Positions 12,673-24,540 are shown, counted from the stretch's first letter. The stretch: 64,000 nt of DNA from Bryopsis sp. KO-2023 (GCA_030272585.1 BSYQ01000013.1:2728001-2792000); one strand, 5' to 3'. Made by a program: numbers and translations. Notes: generated by a model from the sequence alone, not told the origin.

Positions 12673-15067
12673 TAGTTAGCACCATTTCCACCTGATGTTG
12701 GCGTGGGGATGATTAATTTCTTGCTGTGTGTGTATTTTAGCAACTGTCAATCGATCAATTGATCAACCAATTGCAATTGCAAACCAATCATTGTTTTTCT
12801 GTGGAACAACACTCGGAAGGAATGAGGATGAGATGTACATATGTATAATACTTTTGAACATTTGGCATTCCTTTGTTTTTGGGTAGTGCATAATTCTTCT
12901 TTTACAAAGAATTGAGATGAAGAACCTTTGTTTTTGTTGTATAAAAGAAACCTTCTAAGTGATGGTTGAATAGCACTTTTATGAATTGAGGAGAACTGCA
13001 TTGAATTGGGGAGTGTATTTGAAAAATGTGACTTTCTTTGCGTGTAATTCTATTTTGATTTCTGGGGGTGGGGTTTTGTGCAGTCGTGCAGTTGTGCAGT
13101 TTTGAAACGTTGAAACCAGATTTTTTTTTCCCTTTTGGAAGCAAAAGGGCTCAATCATTGATTAATTAGGGCGCATCCCAAACTGCCTTCAGGAAATATA
13201 ATTAATTAATTTAGTGAGATCATGCGAGATCATGCTAGATTTGAAAACTAGATTTGAGCAGGCAAAGAAGAGGCATTCAATCTTTTAACATATTCTCCAA
13301 ACATTCCACTATCCACCACGAATCAAATCCCTTGAACCCCTCTGAGCCAGCCATTCCTCCAGGATCAAGGTTCCTGTTTTGTGTTTTGAGGCCCCCCCTC
13401 CTTGATCACCATCGTTACTTTCCTTTATGCCACCTATGCCACCACTACTAGTACTTTCCAGACTGTGATCCGTGACTGAGTTTGAAGAATTCCGTTCGCC
13501 TCATTCCTGCTCCAACCAGCTGTCGCCACCTCTCTGCCCTCATTCATCTTCTGTGCTTCTTCATTTCCCATTGTTGTCTGTCATCACCACACCAGAGCAT
13601 TCATCATGATGACTCATTCCCTTCCCCACTAGATCCATTATTGCACAGCCATCTTGACTACCACCACTTTTCTTGTTCCCATTGACCCCATCGCCACCGG
13701 AATCTTCCTGCTCTTCATCATTGCATCCATCTCCATGCTCCACACACCCTCTGATTTCTGTTGTTCACTGCTGGAAATAAGACTCGGCATTCCAATCAGG
13801 AATACTCAGGTGGTGCTTGTCAGTCACCAGCTGACTGTGAGTCAACCATCTCTTGAGAGTGTTCTGGGCTAAATCTGTGTTTAGGTGGTGATGACGGAGG
13901 AAAACCGAGCCACTCCTTTCACCACATTTCTTGAAATACCCTTGCTCAACAGCATTCCCATTCTCCATCATCAGCTATATCTGATCCAGCATTTCCACTG
14001 GTACGGGACTCCTACTGTCCGCCGCCTTCTTCTGTCCTTGTTCATTTCCCATGTTGTCATCATCACCACCAAAGCATGTGTTCTGTGGTGATGACAGAGA
14101 AAAACCGAGCCACTCCTTTCACAAGGCCACACCAATCCGAAATGGAGCATAATTTTACGTTTCAAAATCTGATCAATTCTCAATTTCATCTCTTCATTTC
14201 AGAAAATGAACCACCCACAATGCCCTTCGATGCTCAAAATGACAGAAACAAGAAAAGCAAAAAGAAAACCTTCCCACAGGAGTACGCACACATATTTCTG
14301 TTTTTGTAAGAATGGCCATTGTAAATCGACCACAAAGAAAACGAAGACTTAAAAAATATTTTTTTGTGTTGAATATTCTTTCGAAGAATTGTATTGCAGA
14401 ACCTCTTTCAAAGTTCATTTTGTAACTGCTCTTTTTTGGATCTTTTTTGTCCCTTTTTTCGACCTTTTTTTTTTTTTCGAGTTCTTTGCCCAATCCTATT
14501 TGGGTCCCACCACTGAGCGATTTCTTTTTTTTTTCCCGAACTCTAGATCGCATTTCCTTTCCACCTTGTTGTTTTTAGAGCAGCTGGCCCAGGGGTTGCA
14601 TTTGAAAACAGACACTCGATGTGTGTCCCCTCCAAAACATCCCCCCTTTGGATCCCAGATGTTTCCTTTTTTCCTCTTCCAGCCACTGAAAGAAAAAGAG
14701 AGAAATAATTTGAGCTTGCAAAAAAATCAAACACCACAATGGCTGAAAATCAGAGTTGCTCTTGAAGTCGGGAGGCAAACATTCTGGGCTCATTGCAGGC
14801 AACCCATTCATTCCAATTTCTGTTGTTATATACATAATATTCGATTCTTCTTTCATGGCACACCTATTCATACCTCATTTCAAACGCAACCCCATCGACC
14901 AGCCCAAGTGCACACCTCAACACCAACGTTTGATGGTATATGTATTCACATCAGAATAATTTCTCGAATCGGCACCCATGCATCATCCACAGCCTGCCAT
15001 CCTATTTACTCCTCCCTTTTTCCATTTCTCTGAGAAACCCCATGACTGACATCCCCTCGCAGGGATG
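12673..15067. other. Region without a recognised gene; degenerate internal duplication
   Basis: The first 250 bp match the 3' flank of LRR-XK copies 2 and 4 (GATCAATTGATCAACCAATTGC), then similarity stops near 12,930. No gene is convincing. A 38-bp direct repeat (GTGGTGATGAC...CCTTTCAC) sits at 13,885-13,922 and 14,085-14,122, and a second related pair (TTCATTTCCCAT...TCATCACCAC) at about 13,561-13,590 and 14,041-14,070, so a roughly 0.2-0.5 kb stretch was duplicated and has decayed. A possible short Lys-rich exon at about 14,203-14,280 is unsupported. Confidence 0.5.
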
Positions 15068-16430
15068 TCAGTCATCCAGAAGATCGATGACTTCGACTCC
15101 GGATCCCTGCAATTCAGCAAACATCTGTGGAACTCCTCCCGGAGCTCCTTGTGGGAACACCGAGTAGCCATAGATGAGTGCAGAGGTTTTGTCGGCAATG
15201 CAGGTTTCCAACTCAGCAACGAATTCACTGCTGCTCCCCATCAGCTTGTCTCCAGTTTCCATCAGATTCATAGTAAGGCTCTTGAAGTACTGATGGGTAC
15301 CTGAAAGCAACCCAGATGTTCGGTATCGACCAAAGCCATTGAGAATTGTGTGGTTCACCAACCATAAAGTAGGTAAAATCTTGAAAAAAAGGATGCACTT
15401 CTAATGAGCTTTTTCCTTCGACTCCTCTGTCTTTTAATGTATTCAAAATCAAACATAAGCAAAACTGAACCCATCTGTGACATAAACAATTTCATAATTT
15501 CTTTTTTCACGATCGAAAGAAATCGAAATCACATAAGAATCCAAAACAAATTTATTCATTTCAAAACCAAATCAAATCAGGGCAACCAGTGGTCATCCAG
15601 CATTCAATTTCAGCAATTGCATGATTATTTTAAAGAAAATCTTAGTCATCCATATTCACCTCTTCCAGGATACCACTTGTTGCATTGTCGCTCCTGCACC
15701 AGCAATTTGACCAAGGCCACCTTCAAGCCTTTTTCGCTGAAAAACAAACCGAACCATTCCTTGCAAAGAGCTTGCAATAAAATCTGGGGGAAAAAGAAAA
15801 ACACAACAAAAAAAACACAGAGTCAGTCATGAATTCCGGTATCCAAGGGGAAAAAAAAAAGAAAATCCAACAAGAATCAGAATTGATTTTATTTTTTTCA
15901 AACCGAAAAATAAACATACCTGTGAATCACAGAATGTGTCTATGATTTCTTCAATGGACTTTTCCATCATTGGCTTTTTGAATCTAGCCTGCATCTTCTC
16001 ATGCTCTCGGAGGGATTCCGCCATCGCTCGCGCTAACACACTGGTCTCCGTTGAGAGGTCAATCACCTCGATAGGAGGAGCCGACGGACCCGCTTCAGGA
16101 ACCGCTCGCCCGGATGAAGGCTCGACTTGCGGCACATCCCGTAATCCCGGACCATCCACCTCCTCCTGTCGCGCGCGAAAAACTCATCTTTAAATATATT
16201 TGACGCGGGGATATATATTCGCCCCCTTGTTTTAACCCGCTTCAACGACCGCTGTTTAAAAAAAAACCAAAACGATAACAACGCAAAATCAGACATGGCG
16301 GCTGGGAACTGACCTCTTCCTCCCTTCTGTGGCGGGGTATTTTCGCTGGGCGACTCCCACAAGATGATTCCGAGCTCTGTTCCAGCCGACGTTTCGTTTG
16401 CGACGTCCGTCGCGTGTTTCCCCCTGCCAT
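15068..16430 (-). CDS. Basic protein with SIM-UIM-SIM motif pattern (253 aa)
   Basis: Five exons: 16314-16430, 15920-16165, 15660-15783, 15359-15400, 15068-15300. The ATG context, GT-AG sites and phases give 762 nt with no internal stop. The N-terminus is Arg/Lys-rich (KRRLEQ, RHRREEE), suggesting nuclear import. Residues about 71-78 read IEVIDLST, a typical hydrophobic SUMO-interaction motif. Directly after comes LARAMAESLREHE, matching the ubiquitin-interacting motif pattern (Ala-x3-Ser in an acidic helix). The C-terminus ends VEVIDLLDD, a second SIM-like motif with acidic flank. The middle (EWFGLFFSEKGLKVALVKLL) is helical and not recognised. Intron 4 is only 58 nt. The role as a SUMO/ubiquitin reader is inferred from motifs only. 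Confidence 0.7.
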
Positions 16431-17612
16431 TCTTTCACCACGCTGCGACGAAAAGAAAAGTCTGTGATAACGTGCCCTCGCTCGAAAGTAAAGTTTGCGA
16501 TGCGTCTCCCGGAAGATTGGGGCGAAAGGGGATCAATACTCTCGCGCCTTTGCCAGAATCTATAATCTGGCCGATTCACGTGCGCGTTTTTTCGCCAAGT
16601 CATCAATCCATCAATTCATGTGGATGGAGAGACGACCGAAAAAAACGCGAGGAAAAAAAGGTTTCAGGGCGTCTGCACGAAACTCTTTGTGCGCGTGTGT
16701 GCGAATTTTGATTTATCAGTTTTTTTTCTATTCGTTTTTGTGCTGGACACACGTCGATGCAATGCCATTATGTGTGTGCAACCTGATGGAACTAAAAAAA
16801 TGATCAATCTTTTGTAAATACAGCAGACAAAGCTTCTTTTTTTTCGATTTCAGCATGTTGTCGAGCTGGCCTACTTAAAATATTTTTGTGGATTGTTGAA
16901 TTCACATTTTGACAGTAAAAAGTACGACCCCTGGTCCAACCAAACTCCCTTCAACTACCACAACCTAACTGTACAAACTACCCAACTCAAATACTCCTTT
17001 CCATAGGACATCATAAGAACAAACGAAATGAAATGAGGTATGCCCGACAGGAGTAATCGTGGTTTTGATACCTGGACGAAAAACCATGTCTCGATATCAT
17101 TGAAAAAGAAAGCAACAAAAAAGTCTGGTTTTCCTTTATTTCTTCAGGAGGCCTTCTTCCCTGTTTCTCTCCAATCTTTTTTTTTCTTAACTTGTGTTTG
17201 AAGAATTGTTTCACCCAGTGGTGGAGATGGTTCAAACCAAAATTTTGCACTGATCAACCTTCGTCATCCTTTTTTGCATTCCCTTCGAGCAACTCCAGAA
17301 TGCGAATAAGATGGCTATTCGGGTTTTTTCCTGTGTTTTTTTTTTGTTTGTTTGTTTCCCGCCATCTTATGCGAAAGCTGGCTGGATGAGAAAATGAAAC
17401 GTTCAGTCTCATTCAAACAAGGAAGAAAAAATCCATTCAACAAAACGCATACGAAAATACGAGAATCACCACCGTACGACACTGCAATCAGTAGAAACTG
17501 GCGGCTTAGAATTTCAATGCCAGAGAGAGAGACACTGTGTTTTTTTCTCGTTTTCCATATCACACGTCGGTCGCCCAGTGTAAGACAGCGTTTTCGAGTA
17601 AAGGTCGAAAGA
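16431..17612. promoter_or_regulatory. Divergent promoter region between two island 1 genes
   Basis: The SIM-UIM protein gene starts leftward at 16,430 and the Met-Gly protein gene starts rightward at 17,613. The first 200 bp above 16,430 are richer in CG dinucleotides than the surroundings (GCGTCTCCCGG, CTCGCGCC). No TATA box or defined operator can be assigned. Open frames here overlap each other on both strands and look incidental. Confidence 0.35.
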
Positions 17613-18140
17613 ATGGGTAACTTTACGACGAAAAGAGCGGAGCCCCGGGAGGAGACAAACGTGGATGGCCCTGTGTCGAGTGGAGATCGTGTGTTTGAGC
17701 AACCGTCTCGATACATCGAAGAGCTCTCTACCTCGCCGTCTGAAACGGTAGACGGTCCCTATAAAGACCTTGTGGATATTCCCTGGGGAAACGGCGCTTG
17801 GCTTATCCACGTCGGGGTTGTCGATGGGATCAGCGAGGTGGGGAAAGCAGTCGACGGAGGAGGCACAGCTGGAGGGATCGTCGAGGGTCGCAAAAAAGAA
17901 GATATTTTCGAGGGTGAGGAGGAGAGTACGGCGGAAGGAAAAAGGAGGAGCTCGGCGGGGCACAAGCGGAGGTTCGAAGATATCTCCGATCCCGACGACC
18001 TGGTTGAGCAAGAGAAAAGGAAATTTAGGAGAAGGGGTATGGAGGACGGGGAGGAAACCTGCACTTGCTTTGGGTGCTATAGGAGAAAGCACTTTCCCAG
18101 GAGGCTGGTTTTGTTGCGGAACAATCTGGCCATGTCATGA
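17613..18140 (+). CDS. Single-exon hypothetical protein with possible N-myristoylation site (175 aa)
   Basis: ATG at 17,613 begins MGNFTTKR, which fits the N-myristoylation pattern (Gly2, small residue region, basic residue soon after). The frame is open further upstream, but this Met is chosen because of that N-terminus and because the upstream part is AT-rich and low in coding character. The protein is charged: an acidic/basic middle (EGEEESTAEGKRR, HKRRFEDISDPDD) and a short Cys pair motif near the end (CTCFGCYRRK) that could bind metal or be palmitoylated. It stops at TGA 18138-18140. Family not recognised. Confidence 0.5.
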   Translation: MGNFTTKRAEPREETNVDGPVSSGDRVFEQPSRYIEELSTSPSETVDGPYKDLVDIPWGNGAWLIHVGVVDGISEVGKAVDGGGTAGGIVEGRKKEDIFEGEEESTAEGKRRSSAGHKRRFEDISDPDDLVEQEKRKFRRRGMEDGEETCTCFGCYRRKHFPRRLVLLRNNLAMS

Positions 18141-20976
18141 CTTTTGTTGAGTTCATTGGGTGGGGCTCTGAGGGGAGCTGCAATGTGTTTTTACCACTGC
18201 CACAAATATTTTCTTCTGATGCTTTTTGGATGGTTTCTGGCTGTCAATTGCATTGGCTGGAATTCAATTCCAAGTAAGTTACTTGGTGGAAAAAACTAGC
18301 GTCCAAACAAAAAAGAAACGGCACATGGAGTAAAGAGGAAAAAAAACACATGGTGTCAGATCTGAGATAATGTTAAGGAAAAAAAAAGAATTTGAAAGAA
18401 AAATGTCTATTTAGATTTTGTGGAAGCTGTTTCGGGAGCTTCAAATATTAAAATATGGTTTAAAACAAAAAAAATGAATGGAAAAATAGTGGTGGTTTCG
18501 GCTTGCATCAGGATTTTTTCACAATGGAGGGGGTGGGGGGGATTTTATCTAAATCTGACTGGGAGTTTTTTTAGTTTTGGAATTTGGAGGGTCAATGGGA
18601 ATGAACAGGTTAGTTCGAATATAGATTTGTTATGATACATCATTTCTTTTTAAAAATTGTATACACACTGAAAGAAAAATTGAAGCTTCTCTCCTCGCAA
18701 TTTTTTCACATGGATGGCAGGCAACAACGCGGTAGAAAATGCAAGTTGCAAAGCTCAAGGGTTCCGACAATCTTTTTCTACACTCAGCTTTTTCAAGCCC
18801 AGATATGTGCTTTCAGAGATACCTGTCCATGATTCGCTCATGAGCAATTTCACAAGTGCAGAAATTTCGCTTTCGAAAACGGCAAGGACAGGGGGGATTG
18901 CGAAATCCAGCTCAGAAAAAGTCAACCTCCAGATCCTCTGAAACTCATATCTTTCACGCGCCAGTTCAGAATCGTTTCTGGGTTTTTTTGTTGCATTGTT
19001 TGTTTTCGTGCTTTGGTGTATGTATTGCTGTAGAGCGCAAATGGTTTGGGAAAAATCGAGGGGTGAGATATTGACATGCGGCGGCCGCCGAAAAAGGACA
19101 TTTCTCGTTTGTGTGTTTTTGTTTTTGTTTGGCTGTGGCTGAATGAATGTGTTGAATTCTCTTATTGCGGAGAAATGATAATGCGGCAAGACTCCAAATT
19201 TTGGAGGTGTCCAAGCAGAAATGGCCTCCTTTCGGCCGAAATTTCGCTCCAAATTTGAAGTTTAAATGGTATGGATTTTTCAAGCGTGGAGTTATCTATC
19301 TTTTGATGCATTTCATTTTCAGTCTGACAGCACTGATCAAACTATGAGATCCTTCCCCACCCCATCTAGAATATCAATCTGTTATAAAAATGCATCAAAG
19401 GTACATTAATTATTCCACCATTGATATTGGAACAGTAAGTTCCATCTCCCTTTTATCTTTTCCCTGATAGATTGATTACCTATTTCTGTTTTGCAATCCA
19501 AGAATTTTTCTTTCTTTTCTCAGCTTTCATCTCACATTTTTTCTCACGTGGATGTCTCATAACACTTCATGGATCCATCGAATGCCATCATCCTACCCCT
19601 CACATATATTGAACCAATTCAGGCTAGCTTGGATTTCCCTACGGTATGTTTGCTTGTTTATCAATCCAGTGCACAACCCTACCACAGCCTGCAGTTTAAT
19701 CCATGGGGTTTCCCCCGATTCTACAATGATTTTACATCATATAGTACAAATACTTCACAAGACCCCCAAATCCTTTGAATAAGTTTTCCTCTCATGTTAC
19801 CCTTGTCCAATGACTGAATGAATGCTCCAGCATTGTTCAGAATTTCCCTCCCTCCCCAACAACAATAGAACAAAATAAAATCAGACAGTTCCTTTCGAAA
19901 ATGCACATCAGCTTTTGCAGCCTGCAGAATTTTCCAGCCAACCAAAATTGGGAGCTATAGTAGCTCCCACCAATCAGAATGGGGAAAAATGGCGGAGCCA
20001 CAATATGCCTCGAGAATAAAAAATCCCCTTATCAACCCTTGAACATTCGCAAGCCTGCATCATATGCTCAACAGGGCATTAACTAATTTTCCCTCTCGGA
20101 TTTCAGAAAATGGAACATCTTTCCATTCTTCTTTTCTTTGCCAGTCAGACAAACAAAACAATTCTGCCATTCCTTCCTTTCCATTTTTTCGCCCAGGCCA
20201 ACCCCCCCCCCAAAAAAAAAGTCAACACACGAAAAAACCTGATTTTTTTTCCCCGCCACAAGGCCTTCTCCCCTCAATTTTTGTTTTCTTGATTTTTGCT
20301 TGAATCCCATCCTTCGCAAAAAGAAAAATTGTTTCTTCTCTGCCACAAGCACATGCACACATTCACATGAATCCAGCAGTTCTGTCAATTATCTAGTTTT
20401 TGCAATTTCTCCCCATCAATAGAAAATAATCCGAGAATCACTGGAACTCAATTCAACGATTCCTTGCCTCAGTTTTCTAAACCCAGTGTGCATGCCAGCC
20501 CCCATGGCGAAACAAGCAAGTTTTAGCTACCAACAGATGAAATCCGGGACATTCGCTAACTGCAATTCCCAAATTCTCTTTTGCAAGTCCAGTCAGGTTT
20601 TTTTCACCATGTCGACAAAAGTCTGCAGAACTCTAAGTCCCAATCCATGCCCGATAAGAAATAGCTTTCCAATGCACCTGCAATACCAATGAGAAAAAAA
20701 AAACTTTCAGGATTTTCTTCCTTTGCACTTTCCATGAATAAACTCGAAGAAAAACAAAGAATCAGAATCTTACCTTTCGACCAAGTCAATCCCAATCATC
20801 GAATCTCCGAAATGGAAGAAAAGAAAGGGGAGGGGGTTGCACCCCGCTCCAGCCAGCGCGGGGTGCTGTGAAGGCCCCCGAACCTAACTGCCTCCCCCAC
20901 CCAGGGCCGGCAGAGGGGAAAAAAAAGGAAAAACCCTCTGCCAGCCATTTATTCCCCCCCCCCCTCCCAATTTCCT
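18141..20976. other. Region without a resolved gene
   Basis: AT-rich DNA with scattered short open frames. The best candidate is 18,711-18,941, open on both strands: plus reads AGNNAVENASCKAQ, minus reads FAIPPVLAVFESEISALVKL. Neither has a start codon or a convincing splice partner, so no gene is called. A C-run followed by an A-run lies at about 20,205-20,220. Confidence 0.4.
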
Positions 20977-22606
20977 TTATTCAATGCAGGGCTCTAACCC
21001 TGCAAAGAGTTCCACCGCTGGACAGTTCTCGATGGGGACTGGAACGGCCTCACCCAGAAGTGGACTTTCGATTGTCCTCTGGGCGAGGCCGTACCAGTCG
21101 ATTCCCCTGAAGAAAGGATGCTGTTTGAGCTCGGCAACAGTGGGTCTGTCTTCCTTCTTCACCTGCACTCCATTATTTCTGAGTTCCTTTCTCAGGGTTG
21201 GTCACCGCAAGCCACATTTCCATATTTTTGTATTGATCCAATTGAAGCCACTCAATTCAATTGCAGTTCTATCCAGGAAAGGATCGATCAGCTGTCTCAC
21301 CTGGAAGATGGAGGCAAAAAAGCTGGTGAGGCCAGGCCTGCCGTCCAACAGGCTGCAAACCCGCCACATCGAGTTTACGTAACCCTGCTCCCGACCTCGG
21401 TCCTCCTGGTGGAAATTGGGGAACGGGAATCGGCCTATCAACATTCGATAAACCAATACCCCGAACGCCCAAATGTCGGCCTCCGTTCCTTCGCCCCACC
21501 CGTAGGCAATTTCAGGAGCCTGTCCATGCCAATTTGATTCTGTGAGCAGTTGTTTTGGATCCACTGTGTCTGACAGCTAAGGGCAGCATTGCCCCGGCAG
21601 TACAAGCCCCCATTTTGTTCAGCAAGCATTATTCAAGTCTTCGATTGACAAATCTGGAAGCTACAAGACAGTGGGTGATTCGTTCATACCGTGAAGTGGG
21701 GGTCGGGCAGCGAGGTTCGGGATGCGTTGCGGGTGCTGGTGGCATGCCTAAGGTTCCCCAAAAACAGCAACCCCTGGCCAGAGACATCAACATGGACAGA
21801 CTCCATGTTGATGTCTCTGTGCATCACCCCGCGGTAATGCAATGCCTCCAGCTGTACCAGCACATTGGCAGCAATGAACCTAGGAGAACCACATTTCATC
21901 CTGTGTTATTGTCCCACACCAAATAGATTTCCACCCAAATGACGTCTTTTCCGACGTCTCCCATCCCAACAACAGTTTTCCAGGTGACGTCTCGTGTCGT
22001 AAGCATGCACTTTCAAAGGCAGGCGCTCTTACGTACCGGCACACGCCAATGGAACGCGACTGCCCGGCGGCGAAGTACCTCGCCAGCTGCCCTCCAGAGA
22101 ACAGGTCCTGCAGAAAGAGTCACAGCATGTGAATTCAAAGAGCGTCACGGGAACGAAAACAAGAAAGTCACGCTGCGGCGAAATTGAACCAGCTTCTGAG
22201 CTCACGCCGATGAGGTTACAGTGGTTTCCTTTGTGAAGGGCCACCGCGAATAAGGAACGCCGAGGTTTGAGTGAGTTTCGTCTGTGCGAAATTCGGAGTT
22301 TCGATGGGCGTGAAAGAGCAACGAGGTTCGACAAAGTACTGCTCTTACCTCAGCCAAAGGGAGGACTGAGCTGGGTTGGGAGACGGCTGCTGCGATGGTT
22401 GGGCTGTCATCTACACCAGAGGCGCCGTCGGGGTTTGTCTCCACTTTCGCCGGTGTGCTGCGGTCGGCCCGGTTGTGCTCCTGGCCGCCGTTTTCAGCGA
22501 CCTCCACCTCTTCAGGTTGGCGGAGATTGCGCCGTCCACGCCGTCTGTTGAACAGGTGCAAGATGCCCCCTATTGTGATGACTGTCGCGATGGTTACGGC
22601 ATGCAT
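20977..22606 (-). CDS. Membrane-anchored pseudokinase lacking the N-lobe (326 aa)
   Basis: Five exons: 22349-22606, 22037-22107, 21690-21879, 21301-21576, 20977-21162. All phases agree and the 981 nt have no internal stop. Residues 1-20 form a hydrophobic segment (TIATVITIGGILHLF) followed by RRRGRR, so a type II/III signal anchor is likely. A Glu/Pro/Ser-rich linker follows. The kinase part begins at helix D (DLFSGGQLARYFA), so the Gly loop, VAIK Lys and helix C Glu are absent. The catalytic loop is HRDINMESV (usual Lys and Asn replaced by Asn and Ser), and the DFG site reads GNL. APE (APEIAYG), the subdomain IX Asp (DIWAFGVLVY) and a C-terminal HPFFRGIDW, as in AGC/CAMK-type kinases, are kept. 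Phosphotransfer should be impossible; a scaffold or allosteric role is inferred. Confidence 0.75.
21781..21819. repeat. Perfect 17-bp inverted repeat inside the pseudokinase catalytic-loop codons
   Basis: Left arm 21781-21797 (AGAGACATCAACATGGA) and right arm 21803-21819 are exact reverse complements around a 5-nt loop CAGAC. On the coding strand it spans the codons for RDINMESVHVDVS, exactly where the catalytic Lys and Asn were lost. Confidence 0.9.
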
Positions 22607-23279
22607 GGTGAAGTTGCTCCGTCTCAAGATCAATAGTCCGCAACGTGTACCAGGTAGGCTTGCGTTCGTAGGTGAGTTTGCTTGCCAGAGAGCTCTGGTT
22701 TCCTTGCTGCAGAGCTCTTAGTAATTTCTGGACAATTACTTGAGTTTGAGTGAGATCTGAGTCAGTTGAGAATTTGTGATGGTAGAGTCGGCTGATGGCA
22801 CAATCGTTGCAGAATTCTGCAAGCATATTGCATTTTGTTCTTCGAAGAATACCCAAGCTGAAAGCGAGAAACGCTGTATCGCGATGGAGTCGACCTGCTG
22901 TGCATAGGGTGGGAAAGTCTCTCGACGAAGGCACCAAACACTTGCAAGTGGCGTTCGTTTGGTCGCGGACGCCATTCACGCTCGATCTTTTTGCAGTCGA
23001 ACTATTGGCTAGGATCTCTTTTCCTTTCGGCAAAGCCGGCACGCGTCGATTAAGAGTTAGAGGTTCACGAGTCGCTGTCGTGGTTGCTCAAGCTTTTGTC
23101 CGCTATTTCTATTTTTCTCGTCAGTAGGCCACTGAACGGTTGTGTGCAACCCTGTTTGAAACTCGTGTTTCGCAAAAATTATGATATGTTGACGATCGAA
23201 GTCTGAGTTATGATATCATGGAGTCAAAACTGTATGGAGTGTATGGAGTGTACGTCAAAAAGGTTGGGTCTGTGGCAAA
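22607..23279. other. Upstream region of the pseudokinase; overlapping unproven ORFs
   Basis: A plus-strand ORF with ATG at 22,795 (110 codons, to 23,127) and a minus-strand ORF reaching 23,042 without an ATG overlap here. Neither has recognisable domains. The stretch is CG-richer than average and is most simply the promoter/5' UTR of the leftward pseudokinase gene. At about 23,280 sequence similarity to the P' repeat begins. Confidence 0.35.
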
Positions 23280-24540
23280 AAAATCGACGATTAAATTGGG
23301 TGCTTAATTTGTGGTGGGCATGGGATGGTGAGTCGGTGAGATATCACGACGGCTGCGGATACTACAAATTTTCGACGTTCAAGTATTTTTTCAGCCTTCA
23401 CTTTGACGCTGCCCAAGAATGCAACGAAGAACGCTTTTCGATGGATGGAAACTCGTTGCTGAGCGATCAAAGTCGGATCGATGCTGCGCTCCCCTTATAA
23501 TGTCACAGAAAAAGAAGAAAGGCCGTTCTTTCCCAAAACCATAAAGCCCACATGCACCTAACCTCCCCCCACTTGGCCCCCGATCGCGCCGCCGCCCTAC
23601 CAAGAAGATCGAATCTTCACATCAAATCGGGCATGCTTGTTATTTTATTTTTTTTCAATCCGCTCTTTGTTCGTGGAATCGTGAGAGGAGCTTACCTTGC
23701 AGCCGCATCCCCTCCTTGATTTACCCCCAGCATGGCGCTCGATCGAGAAGGAGAAAGTTATTCGTCGTGCTTATCCTCTTCCAAGCCCTTCAAAAATAAG
23801 TTTGATAGTTTCCTTGTTGCACATAATATAACAGGTCGCTATCATCAGCATCGGGAGCCTCCCCATCATGAATGGGGGTGTACGGCGCTGATCAGCAGGT
23901 CGCCATGACCTCCTTTTGCCAGTTTGCTGTTGACCAGCGTCGAGTCTAGGACCTTTACTGATGCTTCAGCAAAGGTCTGGAAAGTTTAGAAACTGCTGGG
24001 TGGCCAAGAGGAAGATTTATCCAGAATATGCGACCACAAACGCAGCCTGTGGGTGAAATATGTGCCTGTTGTGATATCGATCGTGAATGCTCGCAATGGT
24101 GGCGGTTTTGTGGAGAAGTGCCTTTTCCTCGACGAAGGTAGTGAACAACTGGAGTAAAAGAAAAGTCTTTTTGCTGTGAAGTCGCCTCTATTCTGGACTC
24201 GATCGATGCTTTTTTGGTGATGCAAGGAGCTTGCCCCAGTCGCCATGCAGCGGCGTCAACTTTTGGATCCCCTGTTTCAGCAGATTGTCTCGTGCGTTGC
24301 GTTCAATGAAAGCTCTCCCAGCCATGTGAAAGCCAGCACCTTAGACGAGATGAAGAGGTCCAGCCGATCATGGACCCACCAGACGCCACGGTTTTGAGAA
24401 TGCGTGGATGAGCGTTCATGAGAGCTCTCCATATTTGCTGTGGAGTTGTGGAGTGGAGAGTTTGTGCAAACATCTTTCCATTGGATTCTCTAGATTGTTT
24501 TTTATTTAATATTGTTTTGTTTTTTTTCTTGTTTTGTGTG
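23280..24540 (+). pseudogene. P'Q segment 1: truncated paralog of the LRR-XK N-terminus with a different second exon
   Basis: The first coding exon (23,732-23,898) begins with an ATG, MALDREGESYSSCLSSSKPF, and is the intact form of LRR-XK exon 1. Its donor CAG|GTCGCC is the same, but the next exon (from about 23,936, acceptor GACCAG) is unrelated to LRR-XK exon 2. It reads VESRTFTDASAKVWKV, a TAG, then SLWVKYVPVVISIVNARNGG and an in-frame TAA; a further open frame continues with ILDSIDAFLVMQGACPSRH. Compared with P'Q segment 2, several indels are multiples of three. Family unknown. Stop codons make it a probable pseudogene. Confidence 0.55.

Noticed and set aside
14389-15033. 214-codon plus-strand ORF
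   Set aside because: It lacks an ATG start, is rich in Phe/His from T- and C-rich DNA and matches no domain.
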